This document shows, one piece after another, positions 20,997-32,514 of a stretch of 64,000 nucleotides of DNA; within the stretch, counting starts at the first letter, position 1, and every line of letters begins with the position of its first letter. Location of the stretch: contig NZ_JASKLR010000004.1 in the NCBI RefSeq assembly GCF_030124325.1, positions 1 to 64,000 of the forward strand, written 5' to 3'. Below the pieces are notes generated by a model, which was given only the letters and a program-made list of their open reading frames with translations, was not told the DNA's origin and searched no databases. Made by a program: the position numbers and the translations under genes. Source of the stretch: Sinorhizobium sp. 8-89 (GTDB lineage: Bacteria > Pseudomonadota > Alphaproteobacteria > Rhizobiales > Rhizobiaceae).

Positions 20997-22238
20997 TCAG
21001 CTTCTGTAGTCGCCGTTGATCTCGACATATTCCTTGGTCAGATCGCAGGTATAGACGGTCGCGCGGCCCAAACCGAGACCGATGTCGACGCGGATCGGAA
21101 TGTCCTCGCCTTTCATGACGGCACTCGCAGCCGCTTCCGAATAATGCGGATCCCGCTCGCCCTCGACGGCGACACGCACGTCGCCGAACCAGATCGCCAG
21201 CCGGTCGCGCTCGGCCATCTCTCCGGATTTGCCGACGGCCATGACCACGCGGCCCCAGTTCGCATCCTCTCCGGCAACGGCCGTCTTGACCAAAGGCGAA
21301 TTGGCGATCGACAGCGCAATGCGTTTGGCGGCGGCATCGGTCTCCGCACCTTCGACGGTCACGGCGACCATCTTGCGGGCGCCTTCGCCGTCGCGCACGA
21401 CCTGGAGAGCCAAATCACGCAGCACATCATTGAGGGCGGCACGGAAGGCGTCGAGGCGCGGATCGGCGGCGTCGACCACCTTCGCCTGACCCTCCTTCGC
21501 CGCGGCACCGGTCGCAAACAGCATCAGAGTGTCGGACGTGGAGGTGTCGCTGTCGACCGTGACGGAGTTGAACGTCGGACCGACGCCAGCCGAAAGCAGG
21601 GCCTGAAGTGCTTCCGGCGCGATGTCCGCATCGGTCACGACGAAGGAGAGCATCGTCGCCATGTCTGGCGCAATCATGCCGGCCCCCTTGGCGATGCCGT
21701 TGATCGTCACCGTGATGCCGCCGATCTCCCCACTGCGGGTCGCGACCTTCGGGTAGGTGTCCGTGGTCATGATCGCCTTAGCCGCCTCGAACCAGAAATC
21801 CTCCTTGGCGGAAACAGCAAGACCATCGAGCACGCCGGCGAATTTGGTCGCATCGAGCGGCTCGCCGATCACGCCGGTCGAGGCCAGGAAGATCTCGCTC
21901 TCGCTGCATCCGGCAGCTTTGGCTGCGGACTGCGCGGTGAGTTCGGTCGCCTCCCGCCCCTTCTTGCCCGTGAACGCATTGGCGTTGCCCGAATTGACGA
22001 CCACGGCGCGCGCGACGCCTCCTTGGAGATTCCTGCGGCAGAAATCAACCGGTGCGGACGGGCATTTCGATCGGGTGAAGACGCCGGCAACCGCGGCGGG
22101 CTCGTCGAAGATCATCATCAGCACGTCGGTGCGGTTCTTGTACTTGATCCCCGCCGCGGCCGTTGCCATGCGCACGCCTCGAAGTGGCGGCATTTCGGCG
22201 AAGATTTTCGGAGCAAGCGGAGAGACGGAGCCGGACAT
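20997..22238 (-). CDS. argJ: Bifunctional glutamate N-acetyltransferase / amino-acid acetyltransferase ArgJ
   Basis: Recycles the acetyl group in arginine biosynthesis by moving it from N-acetylornithine to glutamate, and may also use acetyl-CoA. The precursor cleaves itself into two chains at the conserved [14 protein letters not shown] motif, here between A194 and T195, and T195 becomes the nucleophile. The start is placed at the ATG at 22238 ([21 protein letters not shown]), giving 413 residues; a TTG 42 bp upstream would extend it without homology. It follows the parvulin gene on the same strand after a RIME copy. Confidence 0.97.
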   Translation of the reverse strand: MSGSVSPLAPKIFAEMPPLRGVRMATAAAGIKYKNRTDVLMMIFDEPAAVAGVFTRSKCPSAPVDFCRRNLQGGVARAVVVNSGNANAFTGKKGREATELTAQSAAKAAGCSESEIFLASTGVIGEPLDATKFAGVLDGLAVSAKEDFWFEAAKAIMTTDTYPKVATRSGEIGGITVTINGIAKGAGMIAPDMATMLSFVVTDADIAPEALQALLSAGVGPTFNSVTVDSDTSTSDTLMLFATGAAAKEGQAKVVDAADPRLDAFRAALNDVLRDLALQVVRDGEGARKMVAVTVEGAETDAAAKRIALSIANSPLVKTAVAGEDANWGRVVMAVGKSGEMAERDRLAIWFGDVRVAVEGERDPHYSEAAASAVMKGEDIPIRVDIGLGLGRATVYTCDLTKEYVEINGDYRS

Positions 22239-22279
22239 GTGTAAACCTGCTTTGGAGAAGCCTGGATGATGTTGCGACA

Positions 22280-22309
22280 ATGCCCGAACGGCATCGCGCC
22301 GTCGGGCAT
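22280..22309 (-). terminator. Hairpin between parvulin gene and argJ
   Basis: ATGCCCGA / TCGGGCAT arms extended by CGG/CCG enclose a 7-nt loop, about 11 bp in all. No T run follows on the minus strand, so it may be a Rho-assisted terminator or a processing site. Confidence 0.35.
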
Positions 22310-22343
22310 CGACAATGAGCGAGACCGGATGTCGCTCAGCCCT

Positions 22344-22448
22344 CTACAGTGCCGCGCGTCTCATCAAACGCGCAAAGGACGCTGTAGCACTTAGAAGTGC
22401 TGCATGCTTCTATCCCTAAATCGGCTAGGATTTAAGGATACATGCAGC
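22344..22448 (-). repeat. RIME1-type element, copy 4 (inverted)
   Basis: The same two modules in the opposite order: B (CTACAG ... CGCAAAGGACGCTGTAG) then A (CTGCATGCTTC ... ATACATGCAG). It sits between the parvulin gene and argJ. Several A-arm positions are degenerate. Confidence 0.75.
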
Positions 22449-22472
22449 AGGCGAAACGACATCTGCGATACC

Positions 22473-23327
22473 TTACTTCGTTTCCTGCGGCTTGTTGGCC
22501 TCGTCGTAGGCCTTCTTGAGCGCAGGATCCGAAATTTCGACGCCGGTGTCCTTTTTCGCGGAAGCCAGAAGCTCCAGGTATTTGTCGCGCATGACGAGCT
22601 GACGCACCTGCGGTTCGACCTGTTCCAAGGTCGGCGGCGCCTGCGGGCGCTTGTCCTCGACCAGGATGACGTGGAAGCCGAACTGTGTTTTTACCGGGGT
22701 CTTGGTATAGGCGCCCTTTTCGAGCGCGAATGCTGCTTCTTCGAATTCGGGCACCATCCGCCCCTTGGCGAAGTAGCCCAGATCGCCGCCCTCATCCTTG
22801 TTCGGATCGGACGACTTCGTCTTGGCGAGGTCGACGAAGCTCTTGCCTGCCTCAAGCTCCTTGATCACAGCCTTGGCCTCATCCTCGGTCTTCACCAGGA
22901 TATGGCGGGCCTTTATCTCTTCCTGTGCCGGGATGGCGGCAACTTCCTTGTCGTAGCGGGCCTTGACTTCTTCCTTCGTCACCGCGTCCACGACATGCTT
23001 CTTGAAGAACGCATTGTGCAGCTCACGTTCGGTAAGGTAAGCGATACGCTGTTTGAAAACGGCGTCGTCCTGCAGGCCTTCCTTCTCGGCATTCTTTGCC
23101 AGAAGCTTGACATCGATGACGGCCGAAAGCGCTGCGGCGCGTTTCTGTTCTTCCGGCATCTGCTGAAGCTGCGGATCAAGACCACTGAGAGCGAGGTTGA
23201 GTTCGGACTGACGGACTTCCTGCCCGCCAACTGTCGCGATCACCGGATCGGTCTCTTCGGCGCGCGCTCCGTGCACAGCGATTGCCACGACGAATGCCGC
23301 AGCCGCCAAAGTCTTGTATCTGGACAT
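22473..23327 (-). CDS. Exported peptidyl-prolyl isomerase, parvulin/SurA-PrsA type
   Basis: A 284-residue periplasmic foldase. Residues 1-23 form a signal peptide (hydrophobic AAAAFVVAIAV, cut likely after AR-A). A SurA-like helical chaperone region follows (about 30-130), then a rotamase domain of parvulin type (about 135-235) with RHILVKTEDEA, GGDLGYFAKG and FGFHVILVEDKR. It ends in a charged tail. It lies divergent from secA, a sensible pairing for export and folding. The start is supported by AGG at good spacing. Confidence 0.93.
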   Translation of the reverse strand: MSRYKTLAAAAFVVAIAVHGARAEETDPVIATVGGQEVRQSELNLALSGLDPQLQQMPEEQKRAAALSAVIDVKLLAKNAEKEGLQDDAVFKQRIAYLTERELHNAFFKKHVVDAVTKEEVKARYDKEVAAIPAQEEIKARHILVKTEDEAKAVIKELEAGKSFVDLAKTKSSDPNKDEGGDLGYFAKGRMVPEFEEAAFALEKGAYTKTPVKTQFGFHVILVEDKRPQAPPTLEQVEPQVRQLVMRDKYLELLASAKKDTGVEISDPALKKAYDEANKPQETK

Positions 23328-23433
23328 TTCACTAACCTTTCACCTTTGGCCGCCAGCTCGATTGCCTCTGGCCCTTGCGGCTGCACAACACCAGAATGTG
23401 GCCGTTCTGTAGCCTTCCGGCTGTGCAAGTGCG

Positions 23434-23462
23434 TTGACATAATCCGACCCCCCTCTTATCTG
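23434..23462 (+). promoter_or_regulatory. Probable secA promoter
   Basis: A perfect -35 TTGACA (23434-23439), a 17-bp spacer, and TATCTG as -10. Transcription would begin near 23469, about 100 nt before the secA ATG. Confidence 0.55.
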
Positions 23463-23569
23463 TCACGCAACCTCGCGTCCAGAACAGTTTCCGGGCGTTT
23501 CATGGCATTATGCGGTTTTTCAAGCCCAACCTGAAACCCCAGGCGACAAATAAAGAAAGGGCCATTCGT

Positions 23570-26281
<2,712 letters not shown>

Positions 26282-26284
26282 TCG

Positions 26285-26308
26285 AATGCCGCCTCCGGGC
26301 GGCATTTT
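26285..26308 (+). terminator. Intrinsic terminator of secA
   Basis: AATGCCGCC and GGCGGCATT form a 9-bp stem with a 4-nt loop, then TTTTC. It starts 4 bp after the secA stop codon. Confidence 0.85.
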
Positions 26309-26471
26309 CATAGGCGCGCCTTCGGCTTTTCCTGCGGCATGATCCGGCGCCGATTTTCGCGGATCGGATTGTGATGGCCGTCGTCGAGATAGCCGCGCTG
26401 AACCGTTTGTTAACGCTGATCTGGCAGAAGTGAGGCCCTGTATTGCGTAGGTTCAGGGTGTCCTCGTGTTC

Positions 26472-27896
26472 ATGGCGGTATGTCAATCGGCCGGACGAAT
26501 GCTGCCGTCGGCGCTGAGGCACCGCCTGTCTCCGCTGCCGGGCAGGCTTGGATCGATCGCCTCCACCACCGACCCCAAGGGCCGCGCGCAACGCACGGCC
26601 CTGATCGCCTTTGCGATCCGCATCTTCAGTGCAGCCATTGCCCTCGTCTCGCAGATCGTTCTCGCTCGTCTCATGGGCGAGTTCGAATACGGCGTCTTCG
26701 TCTTCGTCTGGGTCCTGGCCATCCTGTTCGGAAATCTGTCCTGCCTCGGCTTGCACACGGCCGTGATCCGCTTTCTGCCGGAATATCAAACGGCCGACGC
26801 CGTGGCCGAAATCCGCGGCCTCACGACGGTCGCGCGCGTCTTCGCGCTCCTTTCGGCGACTGCGCTGGCCACGCTCGGTGGCATTGGTCTCTGGTTCTTT
26901 GCGGACGTCATCGAGCGCTATTATCTCGTCGCCCTCTATCTCGGCCTCGTCGCCCTGCCGATGATCGCACTCGGCGATGTCATGGACGGCACCGCGCGCG
27001 CGCACAGCTGGCCATTCGCCGCGTTGAGTCCCACCTTCATCATCCGGCCGCTGCTCATCCTCGCCTTCATGGTGCTCGCCACCACCGCCGCCGGATTGCC
27101 CAACACGGCGAAGACCGCAATGATCGCCGCCTTGGCTGCCACCTACGTCACGACGCTCGGGCAGTTTCTCGCAATGACACGGCGCCTCCGCAGGCGGTAC
27201 GTCCGCGGCCCGATGAAGATCGAACTCGGACCATGGCTGCGCCTCTCCGTGCCGATATTTCTCGTCGACGGTTTCGGTTTCCTGCTGACCAATTCCGATG
27301 TCGTGATCGTCGGGTTCTACCTGCCGCCGGATGACGTGGCGATCTACTTCGCGGCCGCCAAGACCATGGCTCTCGTGCATTTTGTCATGTTCGCCGTAAA
27401 GGCAGCGGCCGGGCCGCGCTTTTCCGAGGCGATGGCTGCCCGCGATCGCCGCCAACTCGCCGAAATCGCGACCGAAAGCGCGCACTGGTCCTTCTGGCCC
27501 TCGCTCGCGATGGGCGGCGCGGTGCTCCTCGCCGGTCGGTTCCTGCTGTCGCTATTCGGCCCGGCCTTTACCGCCGGCGCGCCATTGATGGCGATCCTTT
27601 TTGCCGGCATTCTGGCCAAGGCCTTCGTGGGCCCCGTCGAAACGCTGCTCACCATGGCTGGCCGGCAGAAGCTCTGCGTGATCCTTTACGCGACCGCTCT
27701 CGCTGTCAACATCGCGCTGAACCTTGTTCTCATCCCCGCCTTCGGCCTGACGGGCGCAGCGCTCGCCACCGCCGGAGCGATGTTCGTCGAGGCGGCAATT
27801 CTGCACCTCGCCGCAAGACGCACTTTCGACATCCCGCTCCTCGCTTTCGCGGGCAGAGGAAGCGGCAACGACAAGAACGAGGCGATCCGTCCATGA
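26472..27896 (+). CDS. Oligosaccharide flippase family protein (Wzx/MATE-like)
   Basis: A polytopic membrane protein of about 474 residues with 12 or more hydrophobic segments beginning around residue 40 (ALIAFAIRIFSAAIALVSQIV) and a repeated two-half organisation, typical of the polysaccharide transport group of the MOP exporter superfamily. It would move lipid-linked glycans across the inner membrane. The start is uncertain: GTG 26466, ATG 26472 or ATG 26505 are all in frame; AGGG near 26456 favours 26472. It overlaps the next gene by 4 bp (ATGA), so the two products are made together. No glycosyltransferases are nearby, so the substrate is unknown. Confidence 0.85.
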   Translation: MAVCQSAGRMLPSALRHRLSPLPGRLGSIASTTDPKGRAQRTALIAFAIRIFSAAIALVSQIVLARLMGEFEYGVFVFVWVLAILFGNLSCLGLHTAVIRFLPEYQTADAVAEIRGLTTVARVFALLSATALATLGGIGLWFFADVIERYYLVALYLGLVALPMIALGDVMDGTARAHSWPFAALSPTFIIRPLLILAFMVLATTAAGLPNTAKTAMIAALAATYVTTLGQFLAMTRRLRRRYVRGPMKIELGPWLRLSVPIFLVDGFGFLLTNSDVVIVGFYLPPDDVAIYFAAAKTMALVHFVMFAVKAAAGPRFSEAMAARDRRQLAEIATESAHWSFWPSLAMGGAVLLAGRFLLSLFGPAFTAGAPLMAILFAGILAKAFVGPVETLLTMAGRQKLCVILYATALAVNIALNLVLIPAFGLTGAALATAGAMFVEAAILHLAARRTFDIPLLAFAGRGSGNDKNEAIRP

Positions 27897-29167
27897 TCGG
27901 CAACACCCCCCTTCCCGGAGACGCAAACAGCAGGGCGAGCCGCCTGCTCGCCGGATTGGCCCAGCCCGGCTTCGACTCGTCGCAGCCCGAGCAGACCGTA
28001 AGCGTCGGGCGGCCCGGCCGATATCTCTCGATCTATTCCGCAAAGGCCGGCTACGAGCTGCAGCGAGAGCTCGATTTCCTCTCGAACCGTGCGATAGAAC
28101 CGAACATATTCTTTACCGGCCGCTTTCTCGCTCCGGCCATGCCGCGCCTGGAAGACCGGGTGATCCGGCTCGCCGTGATCCGGGACAACGACGAACACCG
28201 CAACCGGATGCGCTTCCTCATGCCGTTCTCGATCGAGAAGCCTGGCTTCGCGATCGGCGCGACCATCATTCGTGCCTGGTCCAACCCATTCGGTCCCTTA
28301 GGCGTACCGCTGCTCGACGCCGAAGACGCGGCCGAAACGCTCAGCAATCTCTATGAAGCGCTGGCCGTCCCCTCGTCCGGATTGCCGCCGGTGCTCGTGC
28401 TGCCGGACGTGAGGCTCAAGGGCCGGTTCGCACAGCTCGCCCGCGCGGTCGCGATCGGCGAAAACCTGCCGTTGACCGTGACCGACACCTTCGAGCGGCC
28501 GATGCTCGAAAGCCTGCTCGACGGCCCGACCTATCTGCGCAACGCGATCAAACGCCCGCATTTCAAGGAATTGCGGCGCCAGTGGAAGAACCTCGAAAAG
28601 CACGGACAGCTGATCTACAACGTCGCGCGCCGGCCCGAGGAAATCCGGCTGCGCATGGAGGAATTCCTGGCGCTGGAGGCTTCCGGCTGGAAGGGGCGAG
28701 AGCGCAGCGCCATGATCATGGATCGCTTCCGCGCCGCCTTCGCCAGGGAGGCGATCACCAATCTCGCCGAGACGGACAGCGTCCGCATCCACACACTCGA
28801 TCTCGATGGCAGGGCGATCGCCGCCATGGTCGTTCTGCTGATGGCCGGCGAAGCCTATACGTGGAAGACGACCTATGACGAGCGATATGCCAAATATTCG
28901 CCAGGCAAGCTGCTGCTCGCCGAACTGACGGAATGGCATCTCGACGATGCCAATATAGCCCGCTCCGATTCCTGCGCCGTGCCCGACCATCCGGTAATAG
29001 GCCGCTTCTGGCAGGAGCGAGAGGAGATGGGAACACTCGTCATCGGCTTGCAGCAGAACCGTGACCGCGATGTCCGCCAGGTAGCCGCCCAGCTCCACCT
29101 CTATCGCAACACTCGCAACATGGCGCGATTGCTCCGCGAGAAGATACGCGCGCTTGCCGGCCGCTGA
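27893..29167 (+). CDS. GNAT-fold acetyltransferase, BioF2/CelD-like
   Basis: A 424-residue protein related to the BioF2-like/FemAB-type acyltransferase group (often labelled CelD-like in polysaccharide clusters). The GNAT part is C-terminal (about 215-385): RRQWKNLEKHG, FLALEASGWKGRERSAM and the acetyl-CoA-site stretch TWKTTYDERYAKYSPGKLL. No signal peptide or membrane segment is evident, so it should act in the cytoplasm. The gene overlaps the flippase by 4 bp, so it likely acetylates or otherwise decorates a glycan or lipid-linked precursor before export. This is inference from context. Confidence 0.82.
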   Translation: MIGNTPLPGDANSRASRLLAGLAQPGFDSSQPEQTVSVGRPGRYLSIYSAKAGYELQRELDFLSNRAIEPNIFFTGRFLAPAMPRLEDRVIRLAVIRDNDEHRNRMRFLMPFSIEKPGFAIGATIIRAWSNPFGPLGVPLLDAEDAAETLSNLYEALAVPSSGLPPVLVLPDVRLKGRFAQLARAVAIGENLPLTVTDTFERPMLESLLDGPTYLRNAIKRPHFKELRRQWKNLEKHGQLIYNVARRPEEIRLRMEEFLALEASGWKGRERSAMIMDRFRAAFAREAITNLAETDSVRIHTLDLDGRAIAAMVVLLMAGEAYTWKTTYDERYAKYSPGKLLLAELTEWHLDDANIARSDSCAVPDHPVIGRFWQEREEMGTLVIGLQQNRDRDVRQVAAQLHLYRNTRNMARLLREKIRALAGR

Positions 29168-29197
29168 CGCGCAGTCCGGCTTTACTGCTCTCTTAAG

Positions 29198-29286
29198 CGG
29201 CGCATCTCACCAGACGCAAAGGACGATGCAGCACTTGGAATTGCTGCATGTTTCCTTGATCGGCTACGATTTAAGGGAACATGCAG
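29198..29286 (-). repeat. RIME1-type element, copy 5 (inverted, degenerate B half)
   Basis: The A half (TTGCTGCATGTTTCCTTGAT ... GGGAACATGCAG) is clear. The B half (GCGGCGCATCTCACCAGACGC) has lost much of its palindrome. The last five codons of the neighbouring acyl-CoA synthetase gene run into the A half. Confidence 0.65.
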
Positions 29287-30914
29287 CAGGCTTCCGCAGC
29301 CGCCCGATCGCGCAGAAGCCGGCGGATCACTTTCCCCGACGTTGTCAACGGCAGGCTGTCGACGAACTCGATCTCGCGCGGGTATTCATGCATGGAGAGC
29401 CTCGTCTTCACCCAGTCACGGATCCCTGCCGCGGTCTCCTCATCCGCAGAGGCGCCGGGTCTCAGCACCACATAGGCCTTGACGATTTCCGTGCGGAGCG
29501 GGTCGGGCTTGCCGACAGCGGCCGCCAATTGAACGTCCGGGTGGCCGGCCAGGCAATCCTCGATCTCGCCCGGACCGATGCGGTAGCCCGACGAGGTGAT
29601 GACGTCGTCGTCACGGCCGAAGAAGGTGAAGTAGCCCTCCGCATCCATCACGCCTTGGTCCCCGGTCGTCATCCAGTCGCCGATGAACTTCGTTTCAGTC
29701 GCCGGCTCGTTGCGCCAATAGCCGAGGAACATCACCGGGTCCGGACGCCGCACAGCCACCTGCCCGACCGTGCCCGGCGGCAGGACGCGACCCTCGCCGT
29801 CGATGATCGCCACGCGATGGCCAGGCGCCGCCTTGCCCATGGAGCCGGGCTTCAAGACACCGAGATTTGCCGCCGAAGAAATCACGATATTGCATTCCGT
29901 CTGGCCGTAGAATTCGTTGACTTCGATGCCGAGCGCAGCCTTTGCCCATTCGAAGGTCCCGTGCCCGAGCGACTCACCCGCAGAACCGATCGTGCGCAGC
30001 TTGAGGGCGTAGTGATCACGGGGTCGGTCGACGGCCTTCAAGAGCCGAAGCGCCGTCGGCGGGATGAAGGCGTTGCGGACGTCCATCTCTTCCATGATCC
30101 GGAAAGCTACATGCGGATCAAACTTCTGAGCCGGCGACGAAACGACCGGCACACCGAGCAGCAGCGACGGCAATAGTGCGTTCAGCAAGCCGCCAGCCCA
30201 GGCCCAATCGGCCGGCGTCCACATCCGGTCGCCCGGCTGCGGCAGGAAATGATGATGGAACTGGAAGCCCGGCAAATGGCCAAGCAGGACACGATGGCCG
30301 TGCAGCGCGCCCTTCGGCGGACCTGTCGTCCCGGAGGTATAGATCATCAGCGCCGGATCGTCCGGCGTCGTGTCGGCCGCGGCAAAACGCCTCCCGCTGT
30401 TCGCGAGCCGGTCGAAACGAACCGTCCCGGGCTCATCCGCCTCTTCCGCGAGCGCGATGAGGCCGAGGTCCGGCAACTTCGCCCGGATCGCCGCAAGCCG
30501 CTCATAGCCGAACCGATTGGTGACGATCGCCGTCGCCCCGGCATCCAGCAGGCGATATTCGAGCGCATCGACGCCGAACAGCAAAGCGAGCGGCAGGGCG
30601 ATCGCGCCGAGCTTGTAGATCGCGGCATGCGCAATTGCGGCCTCGAAGCCCTGCGGCAGGAAGATCGCGACACGATCGCCGCGCTTCACACCATGACCCG
30701 CCAATCCACCGGCAAAGGCGGAAGAGCGCGCCGCGAATTCACCATAGGTCAGAGACAGATGCCCGCCGTCGGGCTTGAAATGCTGAAGGCAGACGCGTTC
30801 CGGTTCGCGCTCCGCCCAGGCATCGCTGACCGCAACACCGATGTTGAAGCGCTTCGGAATCCGCCAGTGGAAATCGCGGTAAAGTTCGTCGTAGTTTTCG
30901 ATTTTCGGGAGCAT
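29271..30914 (-). CDS. AMP-binding acyl-CoA synthetase
   Basis: Adenylate-forming enzyme that activates a carboxylic acid with ATP and transfers it to CoA. The 547-residue protein has the P-loop-like motif MIYTSGTTGPPKGALH (about 187-202), FYGQTECN in the adenylation core, TGDQGVMDAEGYFTFFGRDD at the hinge, and the C-terminal catalytic lysine in TTSGKVIRRLLRD. It resembles the medium-chain or acetyl-CoA synthetase-like group; the substrate is not predictable by eye. ATG 30914 is preferred over a TTG at 30926. The final residues ACCMFP come from a RIME repeat, so the natural C-terminus has probably been altered. Confidence 0.9.
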   Translation of the reverse strand: MLPKIENYDELYRDFHWRIPKRFNIGVAVSDAWAEREPERVCLQHFKPDGGHLSLTYGEFAARSSAFAGGLAGHGVKRGDRVAIFLPQGFEAAIAHAAIYKLGAIALPLALLFGVDALEYRLLDAGATAIVTNRFGYERLAAIRAKLPDLGLIALAEEADEPGTVRFDRLANSGRRFAAADTTPDDPALMIYTSGTTGPPKGALHGHRVLLGHLPGFQFHHHFLPQPGDRMWTPADWAWAGGLLNALLPSLLLGVPVVSSPAQKFDPHVAFRIMEEMDVRNAFIPPTALRLLKAVDRPRDHYALKLRTIGSAGESLGHGTFEWAKAALGIEVNEFYGQTECNIVISSAANLGVLKPGSMGKAAPGHRVAIIDGEGRVLPPGTVGQVAVRRPDPVMFLGYWRNEPATETKFIGDWMTTGDQGVMDAEGYFTFFGRDDDVITSSGYRIGPGEIEDCLAGHPDVQLAAAVGKPDPLRTEIVKAYVVLRPGASADEETAAGIRDWVKTRLSMHEYPREIEFVDSLPLTTSGKVIRRLLRDRAAAEACCMFP

Positions 30915-31021
30915 GGGCCGCCGCAACAGAATTTTTCCGCCACGCAGCTAGCATTTTCGCCCCCGTCTGTTCAATGGAGGTACGGCCGCGGGAACGCGTC
31001 CGATGATCTGCGGGGGTGTAG

Positions 31022-31106
31022 TGGTGCCCCATGCCGGAGTCGAACCAGCACTCCTTTCGGAACTCGATTTTGAGTCGAGCGCGTCTACCAATTCCGCCAA
31101 TGGGGC
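31022..31106 (-). tRNA. tRNA-Leu (anticodon CAA)
   Basis: An 85-nt class II tRNA reading the UUG codon. The acceptor arm pairs GCCCCAT with ATGGGGC, followed by A73 and an encoded CCA. The anticodon stem-loop is CTCGA-CTCAAAA-TCGAG, giving CAA. A long variable arm (TTCC-GAAA-GGA) and a T arm with GGTTCGACTCC confirm tRNA-Leu. It stands alone between the acyl-CoA synthetase and the DsbB-like gene. Confidence 0.97.
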
Positions 31107-31131
31107 CAAGGCTGTGATGTCAGCGGTTTGC

Positions 31132-31161
31132 GATTTACACGATCGATTTCGCGGCGGTCAA
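31132..31161 (-). promoter_or_regulatory. Possible promoter of tRNA-Leu
   Basis: On the minus strand TTGACC and TAAATC are separated by 18 bp, ending about 25 bp upstream of the mature tRNA 5' end. The location suits a tRNA promoter; the -10 is only moderately good. Confidence 0.4.
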
Positions 31162-31314
31162 CCGCGAAATTGCATTTCGGCCCCCGGCGATCACAAAAGC
31201 GTGCAAACTCTGTATTATGCGGGCAATTTACAGCGAGACAGATCCTTCCTAAGAAGGCGTCGTAATTTACGGCCGGCATCGCCGACCGCCGTTTCGCATA
31301 AGCGCGAGGTATCC

Positions 31315-31824
31315 ATGACCGCAGCTTCCGTCGCTCAACGCCAACACCTTGTTGGCGCCGTTCTCGTCACGCTCGGCATGGCGGCAACTGTCGGCGGCGC
31401 GCTTGGTTTCGAGCACATCGGCGGCTACATCCCTTGTGCGCTTTGCCTGCTGCAGCGCAACCCCTATTACTACGGCATCCCGCTCGGCATCCTAGCGATC
31501 GTCGCGAGCGCCCTCAAGCTGCCGGCCTGGATCACGCGAGCGCTGCTCCTTCTCGTCGGCATTCTGATGCTCGTCGGCGCCGGCATAGGGGTCTATCACT
31601 CGGGCGTCGAATGGCATTTCTGGGAGGGACCGTCGACCTGCGCGACAGCCGCCCGGGGCGTTTCATCAGATGTCGGCGATCTGCTCGGCGATCTCGATGC
31701 CAAACACGCCCCCTCCTGCACGGATGCCGCGCTTCGCGTCCTCGGCCTTTCCTTCGCCGGCTGGAACGTGATCGCAAGCCTCATCCTCGCGGCCATCGCT
31801 TTACGCGGTGCCGCCAAGGCCTGA
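31315..31824 (+). CDS. Disulfide bond formation protein B family (DsbB-like)
   Basis: A 169-residue inner-membrane protein with four hydrophobic helices. A CxxC (PCALCLLQRNPYYYG, about 39-53) follows the first helix, as in DsbB, and a second cysteine pair (STCATAARG and PSCTDAALR) lies in the second periplasmic loop. DsbB passes electrons from DsbA to quinones. The ATG at 31315 follows GCGAGG; upstream frame is read through the tRNA region and is not real. It converges on the HNH gene with 26 bp between stops. A membrane partner DsbA is not in the window. Confidence 0.88.
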   Translation: MTAASVAQRQHLVGAVLVTLGMAATVGGALGFEHIGGYIPCALCLLQRNPYYYGIPLGILAIVASALKLPAWITRALLLLVGILMLVGAGIGVYHSGVEWHFWEGPSTCATAARGVSSDVGDLLGDLDAKHAPSCTDAALRVLGLSFAGWNVIASLILAAIALRGAAKA

Positions 31825-31850
31825 GAGTGCTTTCACTTCAGGCTTGACCT

Positions 31851-32408
31851 TTACGGCTGCAGTTCGACATCCCAGTAGAGATAGTCCATCCAGCTTTCAT
31901 GCAGATGGTTCGGCGGGAAGAGCCGGCCGTTGTTGTGCAGGTCCTGCACCGTCGGGTGATAGGGCTTCTGATGAGGGAACATGTTGGCCTGTTTCGGCAA
32001 CTTGCTGCCCTTGCGCAGGTTGCAGGGCGAACAGGCCGCCACGACATTTTCCCACGTCGTCTGGCCGCCGTGAGCGCGGGGCACCACATGGTCGAAGGTC
32101 AAATCGTCAGGCGATCCGCAATACTGGCATTCGAATTTGTCGCGGAGGAAAACGTTGAATCGGGTGAATGCCGGATGACGCGACGGCTGCACGTAGCTCT
32201 TGAGACAGACGACGCTCGGCAGCCGCATCGAAAAGCTCGGTGACGACACCGAATGCTCGTATTCAGCAAGGATTGTGACGCGGTCAAGGAATACGGCCTT
32301 GATCGCGTCCTGCCAGGACCAGAGCGACAAGGGGTAATAACTCAGCGGCCGGTAGTCGGCGTTCAAGACGAGCGCCGGCAAGGCCTGAGGTGAGACTGCA
32401 ATCGTCAA
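31851..32408 (-). CDS. HNH endonuclease family protein
   Basis: A 185-residue protein with a zinc-dependent HNH nuclease core near the middle: CQYCG, LTFDHVVPRAHGG, TTWENVVAACSPCN, the two CxxC pairs forming a zinc knuckle. The N-terminal part (LVLNADYRPLSYYPLSLWSW) is conserved in a widespread bacterial group of unknown biological role that is not linked to mobile DNA. I choose the TTG at 32408 because AGGAG lies 7 nt upstream and homology begins there. The next in-frame ATG upstream (32480) adds a stretch without family character. Confidence 0.88.
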   Translation of the reverse strand: MTIAVSPQALPALVLNADYRPLSYYPLSLWSWQDAIKAVFLDRVTILAEYEHSVSSPSFSMRLPSVVCLKSYVQPSRHPAFTRFNVFLRDKFECQYCGSPDDLTFDHVVPRAHGGQTTWENVVAACSPCNLRKGSKLPKQANMFPHQKPYHPTVQDLHNNGRLFPPNHLHESWMDYLYWDVELQP

Positions 32409-32514
32409 GCGTATTCTCCTGATCGATTCGGCATCTGCACCTTCTATATTAGGCGCGTTGCGACAGGATTGTGAAGCCACAAAGAAAAACGACGCGAAGG
32501 ATTCGCTTTTTTCT

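Noticed and set aside
31003-31314. N-terminal extension of the DsbB-like protein through the tRNA-Leu gene
   Set aside because: Homology and the ribosome site start at 31315, and the upstream frame runs across the tRNA on the opposite strand.
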